Shown: positions 1-10,560, counted from the stretch's first letter. The stretch is DNA of 64,000 bases from Adiantum capillus-veneris (GCA_014529385.2 CM043959.1:51757253-51821252); one strand, 5' to 3'. Program-made: numbers and translations. The notes: a model not told the origin generated them from the sequence alone.

Positions 1-15
1 AGTGAAACTTGCAAA

Positions 16-75
<60 letters not shown>

Positions 76-575
76 GGAAAGGGGGTTTAACACCATGTAA
101 ACACCAAACGCGTTTCGCTAGATTAGCTCATCAGTGGTGTAAAAATATGGAGGGAGAAGGGGATATAAGTAGGGGGCATGGTTCAAAATTCTGTGCAAAG
201 TACTACATTCAAGGGAGGAATAAAGCAAGTTAAAGGTGAGTTTTACCAAACCCAAATTAATGGGAGGTACCAAAAAACGGAGGGATTTAGTAGGAGGTGA
301 CCAAAAAATTGGAGGGTAGTCTAAGAATATGAAGTTCCTTAAAGTAAAAAGGCTTACGAAGGTTTCTAAGAGGGAAGTATGCGAGGTGGAGCTAGCAAAA
401 AGAGGTATCAAAAAAACTGGCATGATTGGGTTTCTCTGAGAGAAGGGAACCAAGGTTTGGCACATTAATCCAACACACGATTGGTTTTGGAAGGTGTGCA
501 AGCTCGAGATTAGCTTTAAAAAGCCTAGAGAGAGGTTTGTTGATGGAGAGGGAGAGGTTGAGTGTGCGAGTAAAG
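1..575 (-). repeat. Pseudo-LTR-like direct repeat, copy A, of a Penelope-like element
   Basis: This stretch matches 3976-4610 almost base for base outside the (GA)n array. Both copies start with 'gaaacttgcaaagga', run through a (GA)n tract (here about 21-72), then the hammerhead at 93-150, then the C-terminal coding end of the PLE reverse transcriptase. Homology stops near 575. Penelope-like elements are known for such pseudo-LTRs, which arise from partial tandem copies. Read on the minus strand this is the downstream repeat. The window starts at or just inside its edge, so the true outer boundary is not visible. Confidence 0.75.
93..150 (-). ncRNA. Type I hammerhead ribozyme, intact core, PLE-associated
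   Basis: On the minus strand, 134 to 128 reads CUGAUGA, 127 to 117 is stem-loop II (GCUA-AUC-UAGC, 4 bp), and 116 to 113 is GAAA. Inner stem I pairs ACACCA (140-135) with UGGUGU (106-101), all 6 bp. Outer stem I pairs CCAU (150-147) with AUGG (96-93), leaving an internal loop of the kind that contacts loop II in natural hammerheads. Stem III is the palindrome ACGCGU (113-108) with no loop, so it would form best as a dimer. The cleavage triplet is GUU, with the scissile bond between 107 and 106. Short palindromic stem III hammerheads are known from PLEs. All invariant core bases are present; activity is inferred. Confidence 0.85.
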
Positions 576-1659
576 GGTGAAAAGGGAATTTTTACAATGG
601 TAGACGAGGGCTTGGTTTTTTGAAATTTTTGGAGGAGAGAAGGTTTGGTGCTATAGGAAATAAAACAAAAGCAAGCTTCCAAAATAGGGGGGGGGGGGGG
701 GGGGGGGGAGCCTTTTGCCCTTAGCCTAGAAAAGAAAAGGTTGCGCGTATAATGATGAAGCCTGAAAGTGAATTTTTCCGAATGATGTACCTTTTAAGTT
801 CGGAAAATATGAAGGCAATTTTTTGGTGTGTGGGATCCCAGGATTGCCAATGGATATAGTTGTAGGAATTGAGGCTCTTTTGGTGACAATGTGAGTCGAT
901 TATACCATAAGTGGCAAAAGAGGCTCCTTTAAAAAAATGGATATCCAACATAAACGCCTCTTGCGAGGAGGTGGAGGAGGACATTTTGATATGCTCCTAG
1001 AGAGGTTTCTTATAGCCTTGAAGAAGCTTACTCAAACTTGAAGAAGGGCCATCCCACATGCCAAAGGCATCATCTACAAATCTTCTAGAATAAAGAAGAG
1101 ATGGAGAGGAGAGGAGTTTCATGCCTTCCTCTAAGGAGCAAAGAAAAAGGCAAGCGTAGACAACAGCGAAGTTGGAACCCATTGCCCTACCCTTGATTTG
1201 GCGCCAACAATCCCCATTAAAAGATAGGTAGTGATGGTTAAGGATAAGAGAAGCTAGAGAAAGAATAAAGTGGACCTTAGAAGAGGGGAAGAGGTCGTGG
1301 ATGGAATCTTTGAGAGCTATTAGACCTTCTTGAATGGGTATAATTGGATAGAGAGATTCTACATCAAATGTAAACAGGGTAACATGGGGAGGAAAGGGGG
1401 TGGTGGTAAGGTCCAAGATAAGGGATTGGGAGTCCTTTCGGTGTTGGGATTTAGATAAGATAACGGGGTAGAGTTGTGCATGGACCCATTTAGAAGCATT
1501 TTCTAACACATAACCTTTGTAAGAGCAAATGGGGCGGCCAACAAGGGAGGGCTTGTATAGATCCATAGACTGTACAAATCCATAGACTCCCCAATACGAT
1601 TCCACTTCTAGATTCATTTGAGATCTAGCCTCAAATTCCTCTATTGGTGGAAGAGACAC
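392..1659 (-). pseudogene. Penelope-like reverse transcriptase, broken
   Basis: The frame 1659-997 has PLE reverse transcriptase motifs in order: RPICSYKG, then FDVESLYPIIPIQEG (motif A), GRAMGS followed by LEEG (motif B) and RRFVDDAFGMW (motif C, with both aspartates). After a break at 985-997 the next frame (984-721) continues with the PLE thumb, including LDIHFFKG and ELKRYIIRKNS. A poly-G tract at 687-708 breaks it again, and 682-392 gives the C-terminal part with ELAHLPKPIVCW and NLGSLLSEKP. Only about 80 codons remain before the hammerhead and I see no GIY-YIG nuclease, so this looks like the endonuclease-lacking PLE branch. No 'LPK-hK' segment was seen at the N terminus. It is non-functional as it stands. 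Confidence 0.85.
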
Positions 1660-1739
1660 CCGTCTCTGGACTCGTGTTAGTTTTCATTTTCTCTGTCTTT
1701 GGATTCTCTACAGCTTCCTTTGAGCTTGCACTCTTGTAG

Positions 1740-3757
1740 CTACTTGAACTGGTACGACATTTTCATTTTTCGAGCTATTGGTAGCTGAACAATTCCTGAG
1801 ATATTTGTTGTGATCTTTCTAATTTGGTTTGGGGTTTTTTGACAGTCAGGGATCAAGTGAATGACACCACAGTCAAGACAATAGGCATTTACCTGTGCAA
1901 TCTCCGTCTGAGGACATTGTTTGACCAAGTGGTTGTCACGGCTTTTGTGACAATCTAGTTGGGGAGCCTCTTCTTGCAATTTCTCTTGGTTGTAAACAAG
2001 CTCTGACCTAGCTAAGCCTCTATTCACAATGAATCACAATGTCTTTTCGTCCATCTCATATCTTCTTTCTTCAGGTCAAAACGTAGGAGGTGGAGGTTGT
2101 ACCGGCCGCATCACTCTATGTGTTTCTCTCATCTTCTGCCGCTTCGAAGGACAATACCCGCTTTGGTTGTTATAATACATTGTAGTTAGTACTAGCGCTT
2201 GTTTATTAGATGCTTCCATCATTGACGTGTATCTCATGTCTACAGGCATTCGAGCACTTGGCAGTAGAGGTTGTTGTCCTAAGACAGGTTGTGGCCTTGC
2301 AACTCCTACTGGACTTGTCGCATTCCTCGTAACATATATGGGTGGAGGAGGTGCTACCAGAATAGGCTGTACATATCTCTCCCTAGCATATTCCATGCTA
2401 TAGTAACACTCTTCCCTCATATGGTTTGTCCATTTTCTTTCAATTTTGCACACCACTTAAGCTCCGTTGTATATGCATTTATAAGAGGAGCTAACCTCTT
2501 GACCATTTCGTTAATAAATGTTTCTTGATTGATAAGTGTTGCTGGTTTTGCAATGGACTCACTATCTTTGAATCACTGTGCTGAGAGGATGTGTCATCTT
2601 GTTAACTCTTACAATCATTTTCTTTATATGTCTCACAATTATCCGCTAGATAAAGAGCTTCTTTCATCAATTCGTTTACTGTCAGGCTCCTTATCATATG
2701 CGGATCCTTTTGAAGACCCGCATGTCTCATTCCCTGGATAAAGATCATCATTAATCATGCTTGAGTAGGAAGTTCTACTCTTGGACATAACTTGACATAT
2801 CTCTTGAGTCATAATGCAGTTTTGCGCAAATTGCGAGACCGTATTGTGAGCTATGCCTTTCTGCGAGAATTCTTTTTGATAAATTCCTCAAACAACTTGT
2901 TTAGAGTCTCAAAATCACATCTTTCCATTGAGTCAAACCATGTACCTGCGTCATCTTCCAAAGTCAATTCAAATCCCACAAACTTGTGTTGCAAAATCCA
3001 AAACTTCCTATGCTTTAATTACTCAACTAAAAGCCGCTACGTGATCTCTTGGTTCTTTATATCTGGCGTATTTCCTGTTTACCCATTTCTGGATCTGGGA
3101 TGGTCTAACTCGTCGATTGTCCACAAGTCTAACAATAGACTCTCTCAATCCTTCATTTGCTTTAGGCCTTCTACTATGCGTAGGTTCTTTTTTGGAGGGA
3201 TTAGTTGTTCTCTTGGAGGTGGGTCCATTGGGGAGATTACCTTGAGGAGGTATGTCTGCCATCTCTGTGATCACTTCATCTCTCGTTATGGCTCTAGAAG
3301 GGAATCCAGGTGGCTCCCATTTTGGAATTCTTATAGGAATTCGCCTGTTTGGTGGAGGTGTCTATGGTCCTTCATTGACCAAATATCCACCTATGTCTAA
3401 TGCAACCCATAGATTTGTGCTTTCTACAACTCTATATTCATGTCCATACTTGTCAACAACTATAGACTTCCATTGATAGTCGACTCCATATGTACAAACA
3501 TATAAGAGCTTGTAATTGGTCAGCTCTTCTAGGTATGGCTCTGAGCACTTATAAAGATTGACCTCACTGCCGTCAACATATCTATACAGTCCTTCACTCT
3601 CATGACCTGTTATCCATACTCTTTCAACAAGCTTGGTCTTTATCAATTGCAAGTTTGGAAGATCCATTATGGGCGGATGTTCCTCTATTGCTTGAATTCC
3701 GAAGCTTGTATAAGCTAAGTTTGACTCTAAAGAGAACATGATCTTCGGGCTTAACAA
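1740..3757 (-). pseudogene. Gag-like reading region upstream of the PLE RT, fragmented
   Basis: Read on the minus strand, 3757-3362 encodes two D-x-x-G-x-x-Y type units (RYVDGSEVNLYK and VDKYGHEYRVV). Next comes a basic stretch with GLRESIVRLVDNRR and VRPSQIQKWVNRKYAR (3274-3023), then a helical gag-like part with TWFDSMERCDFETL and FIQGMRHA (about 2960-2660). A proline-rich linker follows (2456-2076) and then a cysteine motif CLDCGVIHLIPDC near 1850-1890, resembling a zinc knuckle. Several stops and shifts break the frame. The same modules recur at 15199-16716, again directly upstream of PLE sequence, and the repeat motifs recur at 51120-53550. Assignment to gag is by architecture and short motifs, not by a search. 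Confidence 0.55.
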
Positions 3758-3975
3758 CTTGAGTGTGATGATGTAAGAAGGCTTATTCCAAAGTGTTCAA
3801 GTGCTTTGGTTAGGGAAAAGTCAAAACTATGTCCAAAACCACTCCCGTTTTCTCACAATTCTCTCAAATTGTCAGTTTTAGACACCGCTAACTTCCGGAT
3901 GAATTGTGAGGCCTTAAACAACGTTTTTTCGAGCACTAAACAACAATGAATGATCATAATTAAATAAGTTTTTAT

Positions 3976-4005
3976 ACCGAGCGAAACTTGCAAAGGAAAA
4001 AAAAG

Positions 4006-4082
<77 letters not shown>

Positions 4083-4610
4083 AAGGGGGTTTAACACCAT
4101 GTAAACACCAAATGCGTTTCTCTAGATTAGCTCATCAGTGGTGTAAAAACATGGAGGGAGGAGGGGATATAAGTTTTCGGCATGGTTCAAAATTATGTAC
4201 AAAGTACTACATTCAAGGGAGAAAGAAGGAAAGTTAAAGGTGAGTTTTACCAAACCCAAATTAATGGGAGGTACAAAAAAAGGGAGGGGTTTAGTAGGAG
4301 GTGCCCAAAACATTGGAGGGTAGTCTAAGATTATGAAGTTCTTTAAAGTATAAAGGCTTAGGAAGGTTTCTATCAGGGAAGTATACGAGGTGGAGCTAGC
4401 AAAAAAGAGGTACGTGAGGTGGAGCTAGCAAAAAGAGGTACCAAAATTTTGGCACGATTGGGTTTCTCCAAGAGAAGGAAACCAAGGTTTGGCGCATTAA
4501 GCCAACACACGATTGGTTTTGGAAGGTGGGCAAGCTCAGGATTAGTTTTAAAAAGCCTAAAGAGAGGTTTGTTGATGGAGAGGGAGAGGTTGAGTGTGCG
4601 AGTAAAAGGG
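3976..4610 (-). repeat. Pseudo-LTR-like direct repeat, copy B
   Basis: This is the second copy of the 1-575 repeat, in the same orientation. It has a longer (GA)n tract (about 4012-4078), a hammerhead relic at 4097-4154, and the RT C-terminal coding end (HLPKPIVCW-type residues in shifted frame near 4500-4540). A segment of about 30 bp containing 'gaggtggagctagcaaaaa' is duplicated in tandem at 4385-4442. Read on the minus strand it lies upstream of the gag-like region, whose shared sequence ends at 3954, only about 22 bp away. Homology to copy A ends near 4610, where an unrelated hairpin-bearing segment begins. Confidence 0.75.
4097..4154 (-). ncRNA. Hammerhead ribozyme relic, copy B
   Basis: Same fold as at 93-150. 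CUGAUGA lies at 4138-4132 and GAAA at 4120-4117. Outer stem I is longer here, with CCAUGU (4154-4149) pairing with ACAUGG (4102-4097) over 6 bp, and inner stem I (ACACCA with UGGUGU) is intact. Stem II has lost its closing pair (GCUA-AUC-UAGA). The stem III palindrome is spoiled (CGCA instead of CGCG). The core is present but the altered stems II and III suggest weak or no cleavage. Confidence 0.7.
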
Positions 4611-4692
4611 GGCGCAATTTTTGGGTGAGCAATTTTTGGCGAGCGCTTTTTAAGAATCGGGCTAGCGGATTCCTAAAAAAGGGATAATCTAC

Positions 4693-4741
<49 letters not shown>
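4611..4741 (+). repeat. Short hairpin-bearing repeat next to a (CT)n array
   Basis: The segment has TTTTTAAGAATC, a 9-base loop and GATTCCTAAAAA near 4648-4682, preceded by 'gagcaatttttggcgagcgc', and ends in (CT)n at 4695-4741. The same sequence lies in opposite orientation at about 14735-14806, next to another (CT)n array and another PLE end. It may be the terminal part of a small DNA element. Confidence 0.45.
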
Positions 4742-4743
<2 letters not shown>

Positions 4744-5222
4744 CAACTAAAATTTGATTGTCGGTTCACGGCCAACTTACATTCAAACAAAAACCACCAT
4801 GGATGCATTCAATACACTATTAATAAGACAAACAGAAGTTCCTTACACACAATTATGGTCTATTTCATATAGCAAACCCCAAATCCTTGTGTTCCATTGC
4901 ATCAAAAGTACATACATATGGGGGGGGGGGGGGGGGGGGGGGGATACATCATTGGTGAGGTGGATGAAAGAAGGGCGGTGGGGGGCCATATGCTCTGGGA
5001 GGAAACAATGGTCGTGCCAACGGGGGCAGTGCACCAAATGGTGGGGGAACTCCTCCAAATGGCAGAGGGTACGAAGTATATGTGGGGGGGCTGTAGGTAG
5101 TGAAAGAGGCAATGGATCAACTCCGAGCGGGGCCTCATATGTGGAGGCAATGAATGCACTGGGAGATGGTCCAGTTGCACGCCATGCCAAAACTGGGGCC
5201 GTGAAAGTGGGATACGGAGTTG
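4742..5222. other. No gene recognised; poly-G tract
   Basis: The only distinct structure is a 24-base G run at 4920-4943. Open frames across it are glycine or proline runs with no protein features. Confidence 0.6.
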
Positions 5223-6247
5223 CTAGTACCCACCCTGACTACTGAGTGGTGTCGGGAAAGGTGGCTCCAGCAGATGAAGTTGCTCTGTCACCTGCTTCGG
5301 TTTCTCAGTTACCTGAGCTCTGACACTCCTATGAAACATCAATGTCGAGCCTAAATCGGAAGGTAGGCGCTGAGGTGGCTCTAGACAAGCACTGAAAACT
5401 GACCAATCCTTCTCACAATTGATGCAATGCCTGTGTAGTAGTAAACATTGTGCTGCCAATGTCCCCACTTCTGCAAAACAATCCAACACAGCATCTCCCA
5501 TGTCTGTGAAGGTACCTAGTAGCCATCTACAAAAAAAAAGTAATCTTTAAATTTGTCACCTATAATTTTATAGGAACATGAAGAAAAACTTTTAAAAAGT
5601 TTCTACCACCTGGCAAATGCTGGACTCCTCTCAACACCTCTACGATAAGGCCTGCCCATAGATCAAGCATCCATTGTGTGGAATCTGAACCTAGTAGCTT
5701 CTCCCACAACATGTCCTCATCCGCAGAGAAGCCACGTACATTTGCTAGAATCTCTCCATCCGCTCGATCATACCTTAGAAGCCGACACCCACCCGTTCTA
5801 GGAGGTGAAAAAATGACCAACAACAAAGTACCAACCTACGAATAACAGTAAAACGTTGTTATTTTGAAATGCAAACATCGAAGTTACTATTCAATATCAA
5901 AACAAAAAATAACATACCCCCTCTACATAGTCCTAAACAATCGTGCAACTAGACCCCATCAGCTGTATGTACAATATCCTCAACAACTGGAAACGAGATC
6001 CCTCTGCCTTCGAAGTGACAATGGACAGATGTTCTGCACGAGATGTCTCCACAACCATGCCATCAACCAAAAGAAACTTGGTTGCCAGAAGGAATGCAAC
6101 ATCCACAAGCTCACTACCCCATTGGTTCCATAAAGGAACCCCACCCGTGCTAGCTGCATGTGGCCTAGTGTGTAAGGGAAAGGCCATGTACATCAAACAT
6201 ACGCCACCCAATCTCAAGCTGGGGTTCATCTGTCATCTGCCCTGTTC
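5223..6247 (-). pseudogene. DNA N4/N6 methyltransferase-like 3' exons of a multi-exon gene
   Basis: Three exons with consensus splice sites are visible: about 5940-6247, 5610-5835 and 5223-5526. The last encodes GDAVLDCFAEVGTLAAQ followed by RHCINCEKDWSVF. This matches the SAM-binding motif I region (D-x-F-A-G-x-G-T, then R-H-C-x-x-x-E) of the N6/N4 DNA methylase family, except that the usual second glycine is changed. The middle exon has LLRYDRADGEIL and STQWMLDLWAG, fitting the motif X region that precedes motif I in beta-class enzymes. The first has FLLVDGMVVETSRAEH. I found no clear S/D-PP-Y/W catalytic motif IV. These exons are open, but the 5' half of the gene carries stops, so I call the whole a pseudogene. 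It may once have methylated DNA; substrate and position (N4-C or N6-A) are unknown. Confidence 0.6.
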
Positions 6248-6355
6248 CTGATAGAGAGCCCAAGAATCTACATAGTGATTGCATAGAATTGCATGCAATC
6301 TTTGTTAGCACTAAAATTGTGGACATAACTTTGATTGTAAATTAGCGTGGCTTAC

Positions 6356-7857
6356 CTTTCATTGCACAACACATCTGGAATAGCTTTTGCCAAGCACTTG
6401 ACACTAGCATGAACTGCAAGGTGGCATAACTCTACATGCATATCTGTATGTAGAAACATAAAATCAAATATATCTTTCAAGCAATGCTAAAGAGAACAAC
6501 ACAACATTAACCATTTTCACGTACCTGGAGGGTTTTCTCCCACAACTCTGGCCATGTCTGATAGGTCCTCTGCAGCCCTGCCATGTGATGGCATGGAGGG
6601 GACTCCTGGATGCCCCCTATTGGTCTTGGAGTGAAGGAAAGTGTCGGTACATTGTGGCTCATAGCACCAAGGCTATGAGCACTATCGCTGACTTCTACAG
6701 AATACTCCTCAACCATATGCTCGCTCTCACTATCACTGGAAACAATAGCCCTCTTCTTTCTCTTCCCACGTTGCCAGTCAGCTAACGGTGCTTGCGGGTC
6801 TTTCTTTGAGGCTTGTTTATTTTTGTCCGGTTTCTTTGATGTGTTTGGAGATAGAGCATCCTCTATCACAACGGCTTTCTTCCATGACGCAGTATGCTCC
6901 ACTATTAATTAAAAAAGAACAGTTATTGAGCCCATGTTGTATTGCAGCATGGCAAAGGTAAAAACTATATAGTATGATACCTATGTATAGCACCTCCTCT
7001 TCGGGTGGGTACTCCTTGTCCGGGTAGTCCAGCCACCAAGGACACTTGAGCCACACTCCCTTTGGCCGCAAGTCGTCTATCCACTCTTCAGGATATAAGC
7101 TCGTCTCCTCTATCTGACATGCACCATGCATCACTGGGGTGCTCGGGAATGGGGAAGACAAAAGCATCTCTCCACCATCTACAAGACAGACGACAATGTT
7201 TTGAGCCACCGAGAACAAGATTAGTGTATCCTACTACATTCTTAATTTGTCAATTAAAGATGTCAAACCTGTACAACAAGCGTCGTGCCGTGCAAGCAAA
7301 GTGGGGTTGCTCTTCGGGATCCTTTGTGGACTTGATCCGAGCACTCCACTTCTTGAAGGCCTTGTCAAAGTGCTTCCGTCTGTATGTCAGTAATGTGTGG
7401 GCAAGTGTGCAACCATGCCTACCTTCAGCCTTCTCGTGTTGGATAACAACATTATGATTCTCGCCCTCCATTTTCTCGGCCATCTAAGGCACTCTCCTGC
7501 AACAAATAATAAGTCACAAGTTAGATTATCAAGAAATTGCTAGCTAGTGCACATAATCACGAAACCTAACCTTTTCAGTTGCCACCAATACACGTGATAT
7601 CGAAGCCATTGGATCCAGGCCTTCTCCGTCAACCCTATGCCATTCTTCTTCAAGGATGCATCACCACCTTGGAGCAAATCAATCAAGCGACACTTCTAGC
7701 AAAGGAAAAGCGAGACTTATTTTTTATTGCTACATAATAAAAAGAGAAAGATATCAAATGATTTAAATGACATTTACTTACTCTTTCGGGCTAATGCGTG
7801 CACGCGCAACCTCTACCACTCTCAAGGGTGTCATTTTGGTGGCCTTCTCGCCTCAAC
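6356..7857 (-). pseudogene. Middle exons of the ParB-like/methyltransferase gene
   Basis: Six exons bounded by GT and AG can be placed on the minus strand: 7857-7782, 7695-7571, 7496-7269, 7178-6981, 6901-6525 and 6443-6356. They encode, among others, LTEKAWIQWLRYHVYWWQL, YRRKHFDKAFKKWSARIKS and GVWLKCPWWLDYP, and a linker with the basic patch RGKRKKR, a candidate nuclear localisation signal, followed by an acidic SDSESEHMVEE run. Introns are short (about 80-150 bp), as usual for plants. The exon at 7496 has a TAG just before its long frame. I do not recognise the domains of this part. Confidence 0.5.
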
Positions 7858-9175
7858 CTGTAAATGATATACATTTCTAGAAAAAATCGTTGCCATTCTT
7901 TGGATTTGCAATGGTGGCTATCTCAAGTCCTTTGCGCGTGAAATATTGCTCAGTTTGAGATAGCGCTAGATTGATGCTTTCCTCGTATGCATTAGGTGCC
8001 AACTAGTAGTCAAAACTCCCTTTTGATGGCAGCCCTGCTGCCTTACTACTATACATAGCATCAAACTCTTCCTATCATTTGCCAAAGACTCAATCAAAAT
8101 ACACATAATAAGATTTCGCAATCAAAACATATTCTCATTTAGCATTGGTTTCAAGCATACCTTCCAAACGAGTTGCGCAAGGACAGCCATTGGCAATTTT
8201 AGCCACTTTGATTTGTTTGGACCCCTAAAATTCAAAGCCCTTTCTGCTGCCAAACGCGCTCTTTTCGGGAAATTTTTGCAAAAGTGAAGTAGGGTCAGCC
8301 AACCCTAGCTTTCTCATCATGAAAATATCATGAGCAGTTGTGTGAGGCACTGAAACCCTTGTGGCCCTGTTTAACACTCGATTGTAATTTACATTGTCAA
8401 AAAAATAAGATGCATTAACATTCGCAAAAAAATAGTTGGGCTTATCTATTGATCATTCCCAAAACCAATAGAAACTCCGCAGTCTCATGGGGTTGAAAAT
8501 CAACAAGAACGCACTCCATCTTTGGTGCCTTCTCAATCGGGATGTCATTCTCATTCATCCACCGCATCCATGCCTCCAATCAGTGATTACCATCCCAAAC
8601 CACAAAGTACCTCTCGACCATGTGACTAAGCTCGGGGATTTGATGAAGCTCCTCATCCAAATCATATGACATTGCAAGATCTCTCGAAGTGTGACTACGG
8701 CGAGAAAATTGCTTATGATCCTCCCCAGGAATCCGTTCACTAACAATAAATCTTGCCATGGTTGGTTGGTAGCTTTTGTTTGCAATGGAGAGTTGCAAAT
8801 CCACCACATGGTCATCATGCGTGCAGATGGCGGGGTTTGAAAGAAGTCGACATAGAGGCAAGCGTGGAAGTTTACCATCGTATGGAGCTCTATGAAAATC
8901 CACACAGCCCAATGAAATGTGCTTGTTGACCACATTTCCAAAGGCTTCATCTCTTACATCTTCAATTGTGGTAGCTGTTTCCACACGATGACTCAATCCT
9001 CCACTTTATTGTGTTGTTCCATCCACTCCGGTTACGATGGACACAATCCGATCAAAAAACTCAAGGCTTGAGATTGTTCAGTCTCTTGAGTGCATCGCGG
9101 AGGGACTTCATGTGACGTAGTAACATCACCCTCATCCACGACACCAGTATTTTTGGATTGATTTTTTGTTCTCAT
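7858..9175 (-). pseudogene. ParB-like 5' part of the same gene, with nonsense codons
   Basis: The long frame 8996-8580 ends in IPELSHMVERYFVVWDGNH, then TGA (8582-8580), and continues in the same frame with LEAWMRWMNENDIPIEKAP. Restoring the expected arginine would give the D-G-N-H-R signature of ParB/Srx-type nucleotide-binding folds; CGA to TGA is a typical methyl-CpG decay change. An upstream TAA lies in the same frame near 9020. After 8456 the coding continues in another frame (DKPNYFFANVNASYFF and RVSVPHTTAHDIFMM). A further exon near 7900-8060 (EEFDAMYSSKAAGLPSKG) contains a TAG. An ATG at 9175 follows a promoter-like region but its frame is short, so the true start is uncertain. Confidence 0.5.
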
Positions 9176-9336
9176 ACTTGCGCTAAACAATTAAAGAAGA
9201 TCGATATAAGTATGACTTATGAGAAATTGTAGCTAAGAGTTTGAGAAAGATAAGTGAGCAAAAGAAGACTTGACAGAGAGACCTCTGCAATACAAGAAAA
9301 TAGAGATGAGGAAAGTGAAAAGAGTGTGTCAATGCT

Positions 9337-9346
9337 CTTTATAAAG
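9337..9346 (-). promoter_or_regulatory. TATA box candidate for the minus-strand gene
   Basis: CTTTATAAAG lies about 165 bp upstream of the ATG at 9175. The intervening minus-strand sequence is pyrimidine-rich like a plant 5' leader. The motif is palindromic, so orientation rests on the gene downstream. Confidence 0.35.
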
Positions 9347-9391
9347 CTTTTAAATTTTATTAATTGAAATTATTTTTTTAATTTAATTAAT

Positions 9392-10560
9392 TTAAAATGT
9401 GTGTGTGTGTGAGATGTGGGTGAACGTGGTGTGTGTGCATGTGCGTGTTCGTGGGCTTGTTGTGTTGGGGCCAGCGTGTGTGTGTACGTGTGTTTGTTCC
9501 ACAGTGCACACACAACATGCACACACGCGTTGGCGTGTGTGTGTGTGTATACACACACACGCACTGCACACACACGCTAGCTCATGTGTGTGTGCATACA
9601 CACACACACGTGCCTGCGTGTGTGTGTGTGTTTACACATGCACACGCGTGGACTTGTCAACGTGCATGTGTGTGTGTACACACACGCGCATGTGCACGGT
9701 ATGCAAGCGTACGTGTGTGTGTGGACACACATACGTGGCAGTCCACGTGGCCATGGAGCGGCCACGCAGGCCGTCTCGTGGCCACGTGGATTTGCCACGT
9801 GGCCTAGCGAACTGCTACGCAGGCAGCACGCAGGCCACACGTGGCGTGCCACATGTACTGTCGACCAACGGCAGTACGCGTGGCACACCACGTGGCTTGC
9901 ATGCTGCCTGCATGGCAGTACGCTAGGCCACGTGGCACGCCACGTGTACCGTCGGTTGACGACGGTACATGTGGTAAATCCACGTGGCCACGAGGCGGCC
10001 TGCGGGGCCGCTCCGTGGCCACGTGTGTGTCCACACACGTGGACACACACGTGCTAGCGTGCGTGTGTGTGGACTGCCGCTGGCCACGCGTTGGCCAGGG
10101 GCGGACACACGCCTTCGCGTGGGGGCTTATGGCGGCCCATGGCCAATGCGTTGGCCAGGGACGCGTGGCCGCCCATGTTGGCCAGGGGCGGACACATGCC
10201 TCCGCGTGGGGGCGTGTGGCCGCCCATGTTGGCCAGGGGTGCGTGGTTGCCCATGGCGAATGCGTTGGCAGCCCGCACACACAGGAGCCCCGTCCCTGTG
10301 TAAAGGCCACCGGCAAACCTCGCCTCGCCCCCCCCTTATCGGGCCCCTCACACAGGCCCCCGCCCGCGGTAGCGCAGCCCCCGCACACACGCCCGCACAT
10401 GTCCTCGCCGCCCACAGGGGGGGGTGGGGTGTACTATCAATCGTAGGCCCCCGTTCCCCGGTAGCCCGCCCACATGCCCCCGCCTCCCCAACCCTTCAAC
10501 TTACAACTTCTTGCCCCCCTCCCATTAGCACACCCGACCACTCACACATCCCCCTTACAT
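9392..10560. repeat. GT/CA tract merging into a GC-rich CACGTG/GGCC minisatellite-like block
   Basis: From 9398 alternating GT and CA runs give way to about 800 bp of GC-rich DNA. It is full of CCACGTGG, GGCCACGTGG and GTGGCAC words, then imperfect units around 'ttggccaggggcggacacac' (about 10080-10270), then C-rich sequence to 10560. The flanks on both sides are AT-rich. All six frames stay partly open because the sequence is low in AT; none looks like protein. Confidence 0.7.
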
